A stretch of 64,000 nucleotides of DNA from Eucommia ulmoides (lineage: Eukaryota; Streptophyta; Magnoliopsida; Garryales; Eucommiaceae): NCBI GenBank assembly GCA_016647705.1, contig CM028338.1:24749077-24813076 (forward strand), read 5' to 3'. Positions 35,012 to 48,239 of the stretch are shown piece by piece. A program made the position numbers and the translations under genes. The notes under the pieces were generated by a model that was not told the origin of the DNA, ran no database searches, and worked only from the letters and a program-made list of their open reading frames with translations. Each line of letters begins with the position of its first letter. Position 1 is the first letter of the stretch.

Positions 35012-38000
35012 TTATTGTACATTAAGTGGTTGGTATTTTTTACTTCGTCGAATTTCTAATCTCAGTTGTTTCGACTTAAGTAATTGGATTTAATAAGATT
35101 ATTCCTAATTTGATTTTATGTTTCATACTCCAGGACATGCATCTAGGTCATTACTATTTTATGTTTTTTTTTTTAATTCTTTAGTTTCTAAATTAATGTT
35201 CATTGAGCCATATTTTAGATCCAATTGATAGTGTCAAAAGGTTTAACCTCCTGTTTGGTTCTTATTTTACAGGCATTAAATAATAGGGCACATGTTGTAT
35301 TCAAATTTCATACAATCCTTCACTGATGTGAAGATCTGCCATCACAATACTTACTGTCAATGTTGATCAGGACCACCTATTCGAGGCCCTAAGTCGCACT
35401 TATAGTGAGTTCTCTATTCTCTTTCCAATCGTATGCATTCCCAAACATAGCGTCTGTTTGGTTGTAAATCCTCACCATCTTTATTTAGCACAAGAAGAAT
35501 TTGAAGTTTTGGGCTTCAACTTCTCTATTGAGCTCAATGGCGTATTGAGCTCGATGACTTTGTAAGTGCTCACGCAACCCATTTCTTTATCTAAGTTATT
35601 TACTGTTTTATTTTCTTTCTAACTTTTTCATTGGTATTGTGTGTTGGCATATATTTTTGTTTATAAATTGTTTGTTGTAATTATGTCCTCTATTTTGAAT
35701 GCAGACCACAAAGAAGACAATAATTAGAAATGAAAAGCATCTGGAAAAAGGCTCCGAAGACAAAGAAGTTATATATAAATTGAAGTTTTGGCGAACAATA
35801 TTCTTAACATTGTTATCATCTGGTAATGCTTAAAATGGATACCTAAGATTAGTTGTTTGTTATTTATTTATTTTTATATTTTAATATAATAATATAGCAA
35901 TTACAGTTGGTCTTGATTGATGTATAGATTTTATGTTTATTTAAAAATTGATGTTTTCTAGAGATAGTGAAAAAAGTATAACAAGGTGTTCCTTAATGAT
36001 GATGATAAATGATGAAATTCTTATTTTTAACCATTGTATTGAATTTTTTTTTTTTACTATAATTTCTCAAATAATTGGGTATCACGTGATGTAAGAGCCA
36101 GAATTTTTATTTTTGTTTTTTACATAAATAGTCAAAAGTGTTTCCGAAATAATTTATCTGAATAAATTCATAGTTGGTGATAAGTCGATAAGCCTTAAAA
36201 TCACGACAAAAAAATGATATTCAAAAAATTGAATATCATTTGTTATAATAAATAATATTTTGTCTAATAGTTATGTCTAATTTTTCCAGAAATTATTAAT
36301 AAGTTAAGACTTGAGAATTATCGGGAAGTTATTGTCAATATAAAATTAAATTCAAAATGAAAAATGAAAAATAAGTAAAAAGAAGAAAATGTCAAGGTAT
36401 GACGGAGTTGTGCAATGTATGTATGAGGCTACATGAACCACATGTGAAACCCCTGAGATTTTGTGTTGGATTAAATAGAAATTTTTGCGCTCAAATCTCA
36501 ACACTACTGAATTTATATTTTAAGCTTAGCATTGGTAGGATGTGTGTATTTCCTACTTATAATCTTGGTGGAAGTAACTTTTGGTCATTGGTGGTGTGGT
36601 TATCCTCATTCAGCTTAAAAGATTATAAAAAATTCTCATTTTTTTTGTGGTCTGTTAACTACTGGTATCTTGAGCTGAAATTCAACACGAAGGGTGGTGT
36701 GCTTAAAATAAGCAGTGTCTTAATGTTATTTTTAGTTTCGTAAATCGCCTTTATTTTATACAATTCCATTCTCTTGCTACTATTTTTTTGTGTTTTATAT
36801 TATGTCAAATGTTGCTCATATGGAAAGTGTAGCAGGTTATAATTGCAAGAAATGAGAATATTTCAACATTAGTTTACTTTCAATGTAAGATTGAAATGTC
36901 CAATTTGTTAATTCTGTAGTTTTTTGTTTTTCTTTTTCGTTTAAATCTTTTTAAATTTGTGTTTTTTTGGATTCAATACAAATTAAATTCTTTTTTTTTT
37001 TAGGTGGTGACAATGGTTCAGTACAAGACTATTAAAGAGTAGAGATTTATCTAAAATATTTAAGGTAAGTTTTAGTAGCCATGGATGGTGTGTTTAGTAG
37101 CCATGGATGGTGGGTTTCAATGTCGGTCTTTTCCCCGATTTTGCATTGTGTATTAGTGATATTATTAAGTTTATATTGTAGAGTTTTATTGTGTTCATTT
37201 GAAAATATAAGATCTGAAAATTTTTGTAAAAACAAAGGGGACTTCATCATTTTATTTTATTTTTAAAATATTACCCCATAATTTTAATTATGTATTAGTG
37301 TGCATTGTAAACCATTATGATATTTGTTGTCTTATTATTGTCTTTATTTGAAAATAGGACTCTGAATTTTTGATTGTATCAACAAAGACGATTGTAAATA
37401 TTTTTTATTACCATGTATTTTTTTACTGCGTTATTATTGTTCATTTGAAAACAGTTGTCCGTTATTGGTTGTTGGTTACTAATTATTGGTTGCATTCATT
37501 TGAAAATAGGAGTTGATAATTTAATTATGCTGTTTAAAAAATGTATTCTATCAATTTTTGAGATTTTTTATCGAGTATTCTCTATACTGGTTGCGTATAT
37601 TTGAATTGTCAATTTATGATTAATTTTTTTTTTCTTTCTATCGTATTGTTTATATGTGGTTAATTAATTGTATTATTTTTTTATATTAAATTAATTATTA
37701 AACTAAAAAAAAAAAAATCTTTAGAAGGTATGGATTAAATTTAGGGTTCACAATTTATATTCATTTCAACTGAAATTGTTGAATTTTGACCCGAAATCAG
37801 TTTTAATTTGTGTTTCCAGATTATATTGGTTCTGTAAAATAACCTGAAATAGATTTGTGTTTAGTTATTTTAGGTAAAAGTGAATTTCTTCTCTTAGACT
37901 ATAGTTTATGCATATTGTATAGGAATTGCATGTATATAGAATTGTTCTCAATAATTGTTTGTTTTAAGTCATGTGTTCGAAATCATTTTTGTTTATTGAA

Positions 38001-39388
38001 CAGATTGGTTCTAAAATGAGTTTGATGTTAATGTAGTTAAATCAAAGAAGTGCAAGCTGACTTTTGTTGGTAAAGAATAAAACTAGAATCATATAGAAAG
38101 TAATATTTCTTTCTCATTTTAAATTGTGGAGTTCTTTTTCTATTTCTATTTGTTTAAACTTTTTTTTTTTTTTTTAAATTCAATTCTTTTCCAGGGGACT
38201 ATGTTTTGGTTTTTGTTTTTAATTTTAATCCTTTCTTATGGGACTATGTTTTGATTTTTGAATTATTAATTAATTAGTTGCATGTGTGAAATGTAGCATT
38301 GAAGTAATAAGATTTGGATAGACAATAAGCATTTTTTGCTTTGATTTTGTTCCGGTTTAACTCAAGCTTAACTGTGATGCTATTTTACTATTTATTGAAT
38401 ATTGATTGTGTTGTATTTGTAATATACATTATTAGTTGATGGTATTTAAATGTTAATTATTATTGATGTTTTAATAAATAGGTGTGGAATGTTGTATAAA
38501 CAGAAGAGATTATATCAAATTTATTTTTAGATTCAATTTTTCAAACCTGTGCCTTCAAGAACGGGTTATACGCTAAGTTATCTCAAAATGTTGTATATCC
38601 GGCGGAAGTTATGTTGTATATATAGTGGTTGGTTGTATATAGAGCGGTCCTTATTTTTAAACTTGTGCTTTTAGTCCTCAAAATGTTGTATATATAGCAT
38701 AGATTAAGTCAATCTATTTTTGGTTTTAGACATGTGACGATCTTTGCTTCGATTAGGTCGAGGCAGTTATAGAATGGCCACTCTGATGGAGATGACCACA
38801 GTACAAATGATGTTTCCATATTTTCTCAGTCTATTATTGTAATGGATGTGAATTTATACATGTTTAATTCATGATTGCGAAGTTCAAACTTCATCTGTTC
38901 GGATTGCTTTATCTCAGTTGTAGTTTATCATTTGATTATGATTGTCACTATTCATAATATATGCATATGTGCTGCGTAGTTTTAGCTTTTGGAGTTTAGT
39001 TCGACCTTCTTTGAAGAAGTCTTTCGATTGTGTATTATTGTTGATTCGAAATTTTGGTGTTGATTACTTAGTTATGGTTGTGTTGGCTAGTATTGTATTT
39101 GGAGGTTATTGATTGTGTTAAATGGTATGTTATTGTTGTGTTCATTTAAAAATAGGAGTTCAAAATTTTGAAAATGGTGTATAAACGAAGGAAATTATAT
39201 CAATTTTTTTCTTATATACATGTTATTAGTTGTGCGATTATTTTTGTTAGTTATTATTATTGACATTTAATTGTTATTATTATAAATAGGTGCAAAATAT
39301 TATATATACAAAGGAATTTATGTCAATTTTTTTGGGGGCCTAATTACTATATAAATTACTATATATTTTTTTACAGCATTTGGTGTGT

Positions 39389-39390
<2 letters not shown>
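35012..39390. other. Long AT-rich non-coding region
   Basis: No convincing gene. The region has many poly-T tracts and repeated phrases such as ATGTTGTATATATAG (38590-38700) and TTCATTTGAAAATAGGA (37340-37520). The 114-codon frame at 36399-36743 is not recognised and has composition like its surroundings. Confidence 0.45.

Positions 39391-39475
<85 letters not shown>
39391..39475. repeat. (AT)n microsatellite, about 85 bp
   Basis: An almost pure AT dinucleotide run of more than 40 units. Confidence 0.97.
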
Positions 39476-39479
<4 letters not shown>

Positions 39480-39490
39480 GTATATATTTG

Positions 39491-39790
39491 GTAGCATATA
39501 TTTCGTCAATATATGGTGATGCGCGTGGTAAGTTGTTTTGTATGATTTGTAGGTAGAAAATAATCTTTATGGTTACAATATTCATTATTTGTAGCTTATA
39601 TTTCGTACATATATGGTGATGTGGGTGGTAAGTTGTTTTGTATGATTTGGAGGTAGAAAATAATTTTCATAGTTACAATATTTATTATTTATAGCATATA
39701 TTTCGTACATATATGGTGATGCGCGTGGTAAGTTGTTTTGTATGATTTGGAGGTAGAAAATAATTTTTTTAGTTACAATGTTTATTATTT
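39491..39790. repeat. Three tandem copies of a 100-bp unit
   Basis: Units start at TAGCATATATTTCGT (39492), TAGCTTATATTTCGT (39592) and TAGCATATATTTCGT (39692), exactly 100 bp apart. Each contains ATATATGGTGATG and GGTAAGTTGTTTTGTATGAT. Only a few bases differ between units. The array starts about 15 bp after the (AT)n run. Confidence 0.93.
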
Positions 39791-40480
39791 ATGTAATTTT
39801 TGTAAATCGAAAAATAAAAAATTTAATTTAATTTCATAAAATGTTTGTTAGAATGGAAAACCAACATGCGTGTGGAAAATGAATTGATAGTAGTTAAGTT
39901 ATGGGAAATTTGGTGAAAGGTCCAATTTCATAAAATCATCACTCTGCGGAGTCTTATAACAGTGATTTTTTAACACGTGACATAGTCCTTAGAAAGTAAT
40001 TTTTTAAGTCTTGGGATCTCTCAACAAGATTCCCTTAAGTTATTTATACATCATACTCAACATTATGTTCAATATGTGCATAGAATATTTTGTGCTCATA
40101 CATTAAGTGATATAATTACAACGAATATTTAACTAGAAACTATGGCAGTTCTTGTAGATGTGTATTGTACGTAAATATAAGCACACCAAATACAGGTGTC
40201 TAGTTTATTTGTATGTCGGGTTTGTTTTCAAGACTTTGTAGTATGGGATGCAGTTGCTTCAATTTTCCATATGTCGTGCACTATCAATTTTGATGCTAAG
40301 AGTTTTTTGAAGTTCATTTGGTTAATGCTTGCAAAAAAGATGTAGTTTTCCCCAAAGCGATATATCATTCCTTTGTAGAACTTATTCTATAGTCCTTCCT
40401 ACAAGTGAGTTGTAGATTGTTTGCTAATATTAATAGTATTATGATATTGAAAATGTAGATATATTGTTGTGGTTGCTAAC
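39791..40480. other. Non-coding stretch 3' of the RPA-like gene
   Basis: It should hold the 3' end of the minus-strand RPA-like gene, but no terminal exon could be identified with confidence. Confidence 0.35.
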
Positions 40481-41317
40481 CTTTTCTTGTTCTTGGATGT
40501 ATTTTGATATTGTATAGTCGATCAATTTTTCTGTTGCATCAAATAACGTGATACTAATATTTCTTTTTCTATCACCAACAGTAAGATGCATCATGTACCT
40601 ATTTGTCAAAATGCATATACGTTTTTCTAATAACATTGAGTTTATAGACTTAGGACAAACCTTATATGTTGTTTTTTATGTTGTTACCAATTATTATCTT
40701 GGAGAGTATTCTACATTTTTAAGGAGCATTTGGTGCATTCAGCTGAGTCATCTGTCACAATAATTTTTTTATTGCATCTCTTGCATGAATTGTACCATAT
40801 TTGGTCCATATTGTCAATGTTGAATATTGTTGCTTTGAAGTAATAAATTGGGCTCTATCATTTTTTACGTTTCAGTTTTTTGTTTGATGGTTGGGTGATG
40901 ATGAGTAATATATGAGAAATAGTAATAGTAAAATAATGAAAATATTAAGTTATATTTAGAATCGATGTTAATTAAGCTAAATCATTTAACTATATTTGTA
41001 CCTGGTAGTGACTCAATGGTTGAGTTATGATATTGGTGATTGTGCTTTCTTCAGCATTGTTGATTTTGTTTCGCCATATTTTTTTGTGTGTTTCATCGTT
41101 ATCGATTGTCTCAGTAGTCCTGGACATTAAGTTAACATTTTATTTTATATATGTGTTAATATGTGTAAATTTTACTAAATTATTATTAAATCAAACAATA
41201 TTGAAGCAATGAGAATAGTCTAGTAAGTATGGTATATACCATGATTTTGTCACGTCAAATCTTAGTGCTTTTGGATTAATTTGAACAACTGTGACCAATA
41301 ATATGGATAAAGGATAA

Positions 41318-43544
41318 TGTTGATCTCGAGGTTTTGATGAACAATGATATTTTTGGTGGAACAAATAAGTTTGTTGAGTGTTTCAGAAAAAGAGTTTCAT
41401 TTAAAGATTGTATCATGAAGAAAATATCAAGGGTACAAAGATGGACATCGAAGAAATGAAAAGTATTGAAGGTCCTGTATAAATTAGGTGAAAACAACTC
41501 AATATTCTTATACTTTTAAAGCAACTCGAATTAAGATCACATACGATACTATTAAATGAGCTATATTTTGATTTAATGAATTTTAGGATCTTAATTAGTG
41601 TTTAAATAGGTGCTCCTATGTGAAATTGAAAAATGAAAATTGACCTAAGTGTAAATCATGTTTAAAGTTAAAATTTAGGGTCAATTTAGTTAATCGAGAA
41701 AAAAAATTGGTTAATTGAATTAAATGATGAATTTTGGAGCAGAGATTGGTGAACAGATTGACCAATCAGCATCAATCAGTCAACTGAGCTGAAAATGATT
41801 GGTCAATTGATTGAAACAGTAAGGTTTCGGAGCAAAATATGAAGATCCTGCATCAATCGGTCAACTGATCAAGAAGGGATCGGTTAACCGATGGTTCTAA
41901 GGTTAGAAAAGTAAAAATCTCTGAACCCTTCGGTCAATCGATTGGAGGGAAATCGATCAACTGACTGTGGTGTGTTTTGGCTGGAAAAACTCTCTAAATC
42001 AATCGATCAATTGACAGTGGGGAGATCGGTTAACCGACTGCCTGTTTGGTTTTGGCCTGGTTTGCACGTTGAATCATTCTGTCAACTGATAGGGCAGAGT
42101 TCAGTCAATCGACTGTTTCGGTTGAGATTTCAAGGAATTTGGGACTTCGATAAAAAACTAGCTGTTACTAGCCGTTTTGGATGATTACAAGGGAGTATTT
42201 CAGGGGATTTGAACCTACTAAATTTATGGTACATATGTTTTGATATCCTTATTGATTTGGTTCATATAATTAAATATTCTCTCAATTTTAGCTACTGAAT
42301 ACTTCCTACATTTGTAATTGATGTTTAAGAAATATTTTATGGACATAATTGAAAGTTTTAAAAGTTATTTTTAAGTAAAATACACCAGAATTGAATGAAT
42401 ATATTATATGGGGTCTATAGGTTCCTTTTAGAGGCATATATTTTGAAAACTAGCCGTTGGAAGACTTGATCTTAATCTATATATATAGACCTACAAAAAT
42501 TAGATCATATCACATTAAGAGCATCAGTTTTGAGCTATTCTAAGAGTGATATTCATGCGGAGATTTTTGTGAGAGATTATATATAAGTTCTTGATCTAAA
42601 GTGTTGTTGATTTGGTATCAACGGCTTGTGCTATATTGCGATTCTGTTTTAATCTTCAGTGTTTTTCTGGTGAGATCTTTCCAAGCTATTATTCCTTATT
42701 GTGATTTCATATTATTATATTTTCTTGGTTTTTAAGATAATTGAAACATCATTTTCAAATTTAAGAGCATAAAAATCTTTTTAAAATGATTTTGTGTTTA
42801 TCTAATTACGTGCTTTATTTTGTGCTACCCACACTTATTTATAATTAGATATTAATTTTTCTCACATTGTATCTATCACATAGTAAATTTCGGAACATTA
42901 ATTGAGTTTATTTGTATTGAGGTAGTAGAAACTCCTTGTGGGAAGAAACTCATATTTTTGTGTATTTGTGAGTTTGAGCGGATTAGACATGGTTGGGCCG
43001 GTGTCTAGTGAGGGTAGTTAGGTTTCAATATTTTTTGGTAAAAAGATTAGGGTTTGATCTTTTCCTAAGTATAAAAAGGTTAGGTTATTCTTTTTCCTTT
43101 AAAAGAACTATATTTTGATTCTTCATGAATTGAATTGAGTGAATTATGAAAGTTTCATCCTTACCTGTGAAAATGATATTTGTGAGAGTTATGAGGCTTG
43201 ATCTTTAGCCTATAAAAGGATTAAGTGGTGATTCTTCCTGTAATAAAATTATGTTAGTCTTTAGCTTGGTAAAAAAATAAGGTTCTTCCTTAGCTTGAAA
43301 AAGGAAATTGTAAGGGTTTGGTTCCTACTTGGATATATCTTTATGTGCTGCTTTGTTACTCTTTTTATCATATTCTATTTGGGTGTGCACTTAGAATATA
43401 AATATTTATCCACTGCGTAACAAAAATAATAATTGATTTATGATAAATTGATTATTTGATATATTAAGTGTTGAAAAATTTAATTGTTTAAATTTTTATA
43501 ACTACCCAATTCACCCCCCTCTTGGGTAGCTCACTGGGCCAACA
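41318..43544 (+). mobile_element. Solo LTR of the Sirevirus-like family, in an RPA-like intron
   Basis: It starts TGTTGATCTCGAGG and ends TTCACCCCCCTCTTGGG...GGGCCAACA, flanked by a perfect duplication gataa (41313-41317, 43545-43549). Its U3 (41745-42125) has an array of GGTCAACTGATC, CAATCGATTG and GGTTAACCGA palindromes. A TATA run (CTATATATATAGACC) is near 42476. There is no internal region, so it is the product of LTR-LTR recombination. It lies on the strand opposite the RPA-like gene, 29 bp upstream of a splice acceptor. Confidence 0.88.
41745..42125 (+). promoter_or_regulatory. U3 palindrome array (GGTTAACC / CAATCGATTG / GTCAACTGA type)
   Basis: Ten or more copies of 8-12 bp near-palindromes lie about 350-700 bp upstream of the TATA run. 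Same position as the GTCGAC arrays in the related LTRs at 9805 and 14675, but the core sequence has drifted. Confidence 0.6.
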
Positions 43545-43790
43545 GATAACACACCTGAATAATAATAGTAAGTTAAATTAAATTTCATGCAATTTTTTTT
43601 GTTCTATCGATGGTTAGATGGGAAATATATTACCCCCATATGTGGACACTTTTGTTTGTAATATTGCAACCATAGGTCTATCTTCTATTATTTGTTGCAG
43701 TATAACGCCTTCATTGGTAGATAGATCACCCTATAATGTTAGATCAACCGCGATTGATCAGTAAATAATTTATTTTCTAGTACATACAAG

Positions 43791-43792
<2 letters not shown>

Positions 43793-43840
<48 letters not shown>
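43793..43840. repeat. (AT)/(GT)n microsatellite
   Basis: ATATATAT followed by about 20 GT units, within an intron of the RPA-like gene. Confidence 0.95.
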
Positions 43841-43841
<1 letters not shown>

Positions 43842-43967
43842 TATATGCATGTAAATTGTTTGTTTAGCGTTACCTTTCATCTAGTGATGATATATTGCGT
43901 CGCATCAAAATTCCTCCAGATAATCTGTAAATTGTAGAAAAGGGATTACATCAAATAAGGGTATTTT

Positions 43968-46900
43968 TGGGCATTACCGAGTTAGCACCAGGGCCCCAGC
44001 TAAGTGTCCACCATCACCGTGACGTGGCCACATTCCAGAGTCTAAAGGGCCACGCAGAAGCATACATCAACCAAGACTCCTTCCCTAGAATCTCCTTTAT
44101 ACCCAGGAAGGAACAGTATACCTTGTAGGGGTGCCGCCACCCAGAATTGTGCGTTGTGCCCCTGGATGGCCAACTTTAGGGACTTAGTCATTTTTTTCAA
44201 CCAACACTCTGTTCTAGCCTATTTTTCCTCTATAATTCCACAGATCTCTGAGCTTCTCCACCAATTTGTCTCCACATGCTTGATAGAGGCCTACGGGCTT
44301 CTCCAAATGGGCCCAAAAGCCCAAGCCCAAAGATTATCTCTTAAACGGCCTGAATTATCGGCTAAACAATGGTTTTTCCTAAATAACCGTGTTTAGACCC
44401 GATTAGGTAAAGCTAATCATCTCCAACGCCTATAAATACTAGGGGCTATACAAGCCCGAGGTAAGGCTCAATGCTTATTTACATACTTGATGCGTTTTTG
44501 TAACCTTTTCTCTTTGAACTCTTACTCTCATGCAGGAGGAGCTTCACCGGGATAAATTTCGCCCAGGCCTTGTATAGGTAGAGCTCCCTAAAGGGCAGGA
44601 CTCTGGACTCTAGCTAATTAGTCCCCAATTTGTTAGTTATAGTTCACTCGAAGAATTTTCAACTTCAACTTCGACTCAACAACTGTACCTTATTAGGAAG
44701 GACCACCTATTCCGATTGGACCATACTCGAGGTGTCCGCTAATTTAGGACACCAATAGTTTGGAGCTGTCTGTGAGAACCGTGCGAAAAGCCTTCATTTG
44801 ATCATCATTCCCTACTCTGTTGAGATCGGATAATCACAAGGTCTAGTTAGATAAAGAGACAGAATAAAAGCTCCCACTGCGAGTAATTATCTTTCTCCAA
44901 AAGAATCAATAGATATATCTAAAGCTCGGATGCCACACCCCTTAGCTCTAACCAACAAGAATAACTACCCCCTAGAACCAGACAAGGCCATTTACCTTAC
45001 CCCGTAGGGCTTTTGCTGGACAGACCTCAGGAGTTACAAAAGCATTTTAGATTGATCTTCTTGAATGCCTGATGGGTGAGTTCAAGTCGTGTGTGCAGCT
45101 CATCCTCACGCGCCTTCCGCTGTTTCCCATCTATGAAGGACCAGCTCTCCAGACCGTACAGCCAAAAGAGCAACCCTAAGATCACGACGTTCTTATGGCA
45201 TCTCTAAATGGGTACACACCTAGGGACTGCCCTCTACCTCGTGACCATGAGTTAGTAGGATTATAAAGGGCCCCCCAACAACCCCAATATCCCCACTTCC
45301 ACTGTTGTGCGGACATATGAAAAGAGACCTATTAGCGTTCCCCGATGGTCGAGCTCTTCATCGGTCAACCAGGTCCGACCTCAAGGGCTGATACGAACAT
45401 GAAATTGGCCCCTACTTATCTTCCTCCCATCACACAGTAGCCCAAGCCACGACAGTTATATACGAGACGGAGCCCCAAGCAATGGTAACCGTAGAGCGCC
45501 ACCTTGCTAACAGTAATCCCGTCTCCAGGAGGTGCACGGAGGCCGTGCAAGACAATGCATTATTGTGGACGTGAGATCTCCATTTATGGAAGAAGTTTTG
45601 GAAGAGGTAGTGCTGAGACGCTTTGCTCAAACCCTAGATGAGTATATATAATGGGACATTGGATCCGATCGATCACCTGTCCATGTTCAAGTCTCATATG
45701 GACATGCAGATAACCTCTGTAGCCCTGCGGTGTAAAACCTTTCCCATCACCTTTTTAGGGACAATGAGGTCTTGGTTTTAGGGCCTGAGGCTAGTGATAG
45801 GTGTGATTTATCTATATATTCTCAAACTGGTATTGTTAGTTTTAGAGTATTTTTATAATATTTTATATGTTTTAATATGTTTTTATTCTTTTTGGTATAA
45901 ATTAGGTGTGTAGGGTGAAAAGGAATGAAAACAGATCAATAACGATCATATTAGATCAAGAACGATGGGAAAACAAGTATGGAGGCAATATTCTAAAAAG
46001 CAGCCCACGGCCGCGATGTCCAAACCACTGCCACAGCGGTGAATATGCAGAGAGGTGCCTTTTCTTGTTGAACATCTATCGCCGCAGCAGCGCCGCGACT
46101 GTGAAACTGCAGAGACGTTCCTGATTCCACCATTTTCTCCACCGCTGCGATGAAGATCAAACCGACATACCCATCGTCGTGGCAGTCACTCTACACCTAT
46201 TTAGATATTTTTTGATATTTTGAGCCCTATAAATCCCTTCCTCCTCCTCATTTTCGAGACTGAACAGCCCCTAAGGCCCTTAGAATATATTTAGGGTTAG
46301 GTTGAGAGATTTTTTAGGGAGAGCTCCCTTAAAGTTAGGATATTTTATAAAGAGGTTTTGAGAGTATTCAACCAATTCCAAAGGAGAAGAACACGTTGCG
46401 AAGAAGGAGAAGTGATCCCGAAGCATTTCGTTTCTTCTTTATTTTCTTAACTTCGGTAGTTAGTTGAGCACGTTTAACTCATTTTTTATTGTATAAATAG
46501 TTATGGACATGAGCTAAATGGATCTTGTCTAGGGATTAATATATTTATGAATATGTTGTTTGTTTGAGTTTGTGTTTCGTTTATGGTTGTTCTTCTCTAT
46601 TTTGATTGTGTTTACCGTTATTCTTTGATATTATGCTCATTTAGATAATTAGAGAATACGGGGTTTCACACCCGAGAGAGGTAACCCCAGATTCGGACTA
46701 GGGTAAACACAACGCAATGATCCAATAACCCAGGAGAGAGTTGGAAAGTGTGCAATCAATTACGTTGGGGCGAGACTCATGTGACCTAGCATCGTTAAGA
46801 CGTTGAGGAAGACTTATTCATTGACGCGAAACTGCATATTCACTCGTCTTACACTCGGGAGAGGTGGTGAGTGAGTTTACGAACCAAAATTGTCGGATAG

Positions 46901-48239
46901 GTCGAACGCCGTTAACGTAAACTAAAATGAGACCAAACACGTTTTTGTAAACAAAGTTAATCCTTAGGAAATCTTTTCCCTAAATATCTCATATTAGTAT
47001 TATAGTTTAATTAGATTAATTAACTTAGTATTAGTATTAATTAATTAAATACATTTTTAGTCGCCTAGATAAAATTAGGTTATGACAATTACGGTACTCG
47101 ATAATAATCTCAACCATTCCATGTGGACACGATACCCTTACTCTCCTTATCTATACTAAAACTTGACCTGTATACTTGCGGTAAAAGTGGCGTAAGTTAA
47201 TTACGCGCTACCAGCTAGCATCTATCTCCATCTTCTAGGAGCTTGAGCAATTATTTCTGGCTTGTTTTAGTCACTCTTGGTGGAGGCCAAAGACTATAGC
47301 CTATGTCCTTACTTTATAGCAAGAGCCAGGTGAATCCTTATGAGATTATATCGAGTGCTTCAACCGACAATCCAATGCGTTCAACGATCTCTCTAAAAGT
47401 AAGGTACTGAACGCCATTGTTAATGGGATCCGACATCAGAGGTTGTCTTATAACCTTTGTTCAAATCTTGCCCTCACTCTCGATCAGGCTCTGGATCGTG
47501 GGACCAGGTTTCGAAATGCTGACCTCCATGCTGCAACCATAAGAAAGATAAGGAATGAACAAGCAGAAGGAACCGAAGAATGAAGTTCCAAATCGATCCG
47601 AAAGCTCGAAAGAGTATGAGCTGAAGGGAGATTGGGACCCCTGCCCAAGGACAGGAGACCATTTCCCCCTTCAAGGTGTCTCCAGTAAGGGTTCACTCTA
47701 CTTACGGCCTTGGTGGCCACCATCTTCGTAGAAAACTCAGAGCGTGATTTTTTTCCTTCTCCGTCTGCCTTGAGAGTAGAGCAACCTGGAGTTCAATGAC
47801 CAAGTATTGTGAGTTTCACCAAGACTGGGGCCACTTCATAGAAAGCTGCTTCTAGTTCTGGTACGAGATTAAAGCCCTCACCTGGAGAGGCTATCTTGGG
47901 AACAATGTCCGGAGAGAAGATTAGGAGCATCCCGATGATGATGTTCTCCAAGGAGAGTCTTGGGCCTAAAAAAGACAAGGAAACTACGGCCATCCCAGAC
48001 CCCGAATGGTTAATATCGGGGACAACCAGTGCGTGGACGGCAAGATCAACAACCTCCACAGTGGACTCAACTCTTGAGGGGGAAACGTCATCCTCCAAGA
48101 AGAGGTACGAGCAAAGAGTAAGCGGTATTGCACATCTAGGCACCTGCGATAAGAAGACATGCCACTCAGGCACCCATGAAACGCTGAATATCTGAAGCTC
48201 TACTTCTATAGAAAATATCCAATTTTGTAACAACTTTAA
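43968..48239 (+). mobile_element. Tat-type Ty3/Gypsy fossil (5' LTR and gag), cut by later insertions
   Basis: The 5' LTR is about 43968-44754 (left end approximate; TATA CCTATAAATACTAGGGG near 44430). It is followed by a worn primer site TTTGGAGCTGTCTGTGAGAA (44759), close to the Tat-type TTTGGCGCCGTCTGTGGGAA. Gag similarity appears at 45640-45780 (PIDHLSMFKSHMDMQIT) and, past solo LTR C, at 47220-47530 (DYIECFNRQSNAFNDLS and LNAIVNGIRHQ). A zinc-knuckle-like CEFHQDWGHF lies near 47800, then the SSSKKRYEQRV start of the next region near 48090. The right part is missing; the Ogre-like element begins at 48245. Many breaks; one of the oldest layers. Confidence 0.7.
45795..47213 (+). mobile_element. 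Solo LTR of the gag-only family, copy C, in Tat gag
   Basis: It starts TGATAGGTGTGATTTATC and ends TTACGCGCTACCA, 1,419 bp, with perfect duplications gctag (45790-45794, 47214-47218). Palindromes related to CCGCTGCAGCGG (CCGCAGCAGCGCCGCG, CCACCGCTGCGATG) lie at 46000-46180, and a TATA box (CCTATAAATCCC) near 46228. The split gag reading on each side confirms the insertion. Confidence 0.9.

Larger units (their letters stand above)
40481..43760 (-). pseudogene. Replication protein A large subunit (RPA70)-like gene, 5'-truncated, probably decayed
   Basis: A single-strand-DNA-binding protein of the RPA1 family. Five consecutive minus-strand exons join in frame with GT/AG borders: 43730-43634, 41288-41240, 41119-41002, 40854-40715 and 40598-40481 (174 codons). 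The first holds the DBD-B-like GDLSTNEGVILQQI and EDRPMVAI. The second has VQINPKALRF. The fourth carries the C-terminal-domain zinc ribbon (IWYNSCKRCNKK, then CTKC; pattern C-x2-C-x12-C-x2-C). The fifth has the OB-fold strand MHLTVGD and ITLFDATEKLID. Just upstream of 43730 the family motif LTLWGDL reads LTL-stop-GDL, and a one-base shift is likely near 43745, which argues for a pseudogene (or a new splice acceptor). More 5' exons are missing; a Gypsy element starts near 43968. RPA-like genes also travel in plant Helitrons, so host or Helitron origin is open. Confidence 0.65.

Noticed and set aside
36399-36743. 114-codon plus-strand frame
   Set aside because: Rich in F, L, W and S as expected from AT-rich DNA, with no domain and no gene context.
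39391-39585. 64-codon YI-repeat frame
   Set aside because: Pure translation of the (AT)n microsatellite.
43876-43926. Extra upstream exon of the RPA-like gene (good acceptor TTTACAG and donor GAAAG|GTAACG)
   Set aside because: Its phase does not fit the next exon and its motifs are not convincing. Left out of the model, though it may be real.
47793-48233. 146-codon minus-strand frame
   Set aside because: It is the opposite strand of the Tat gag and zinc-knuckle region.
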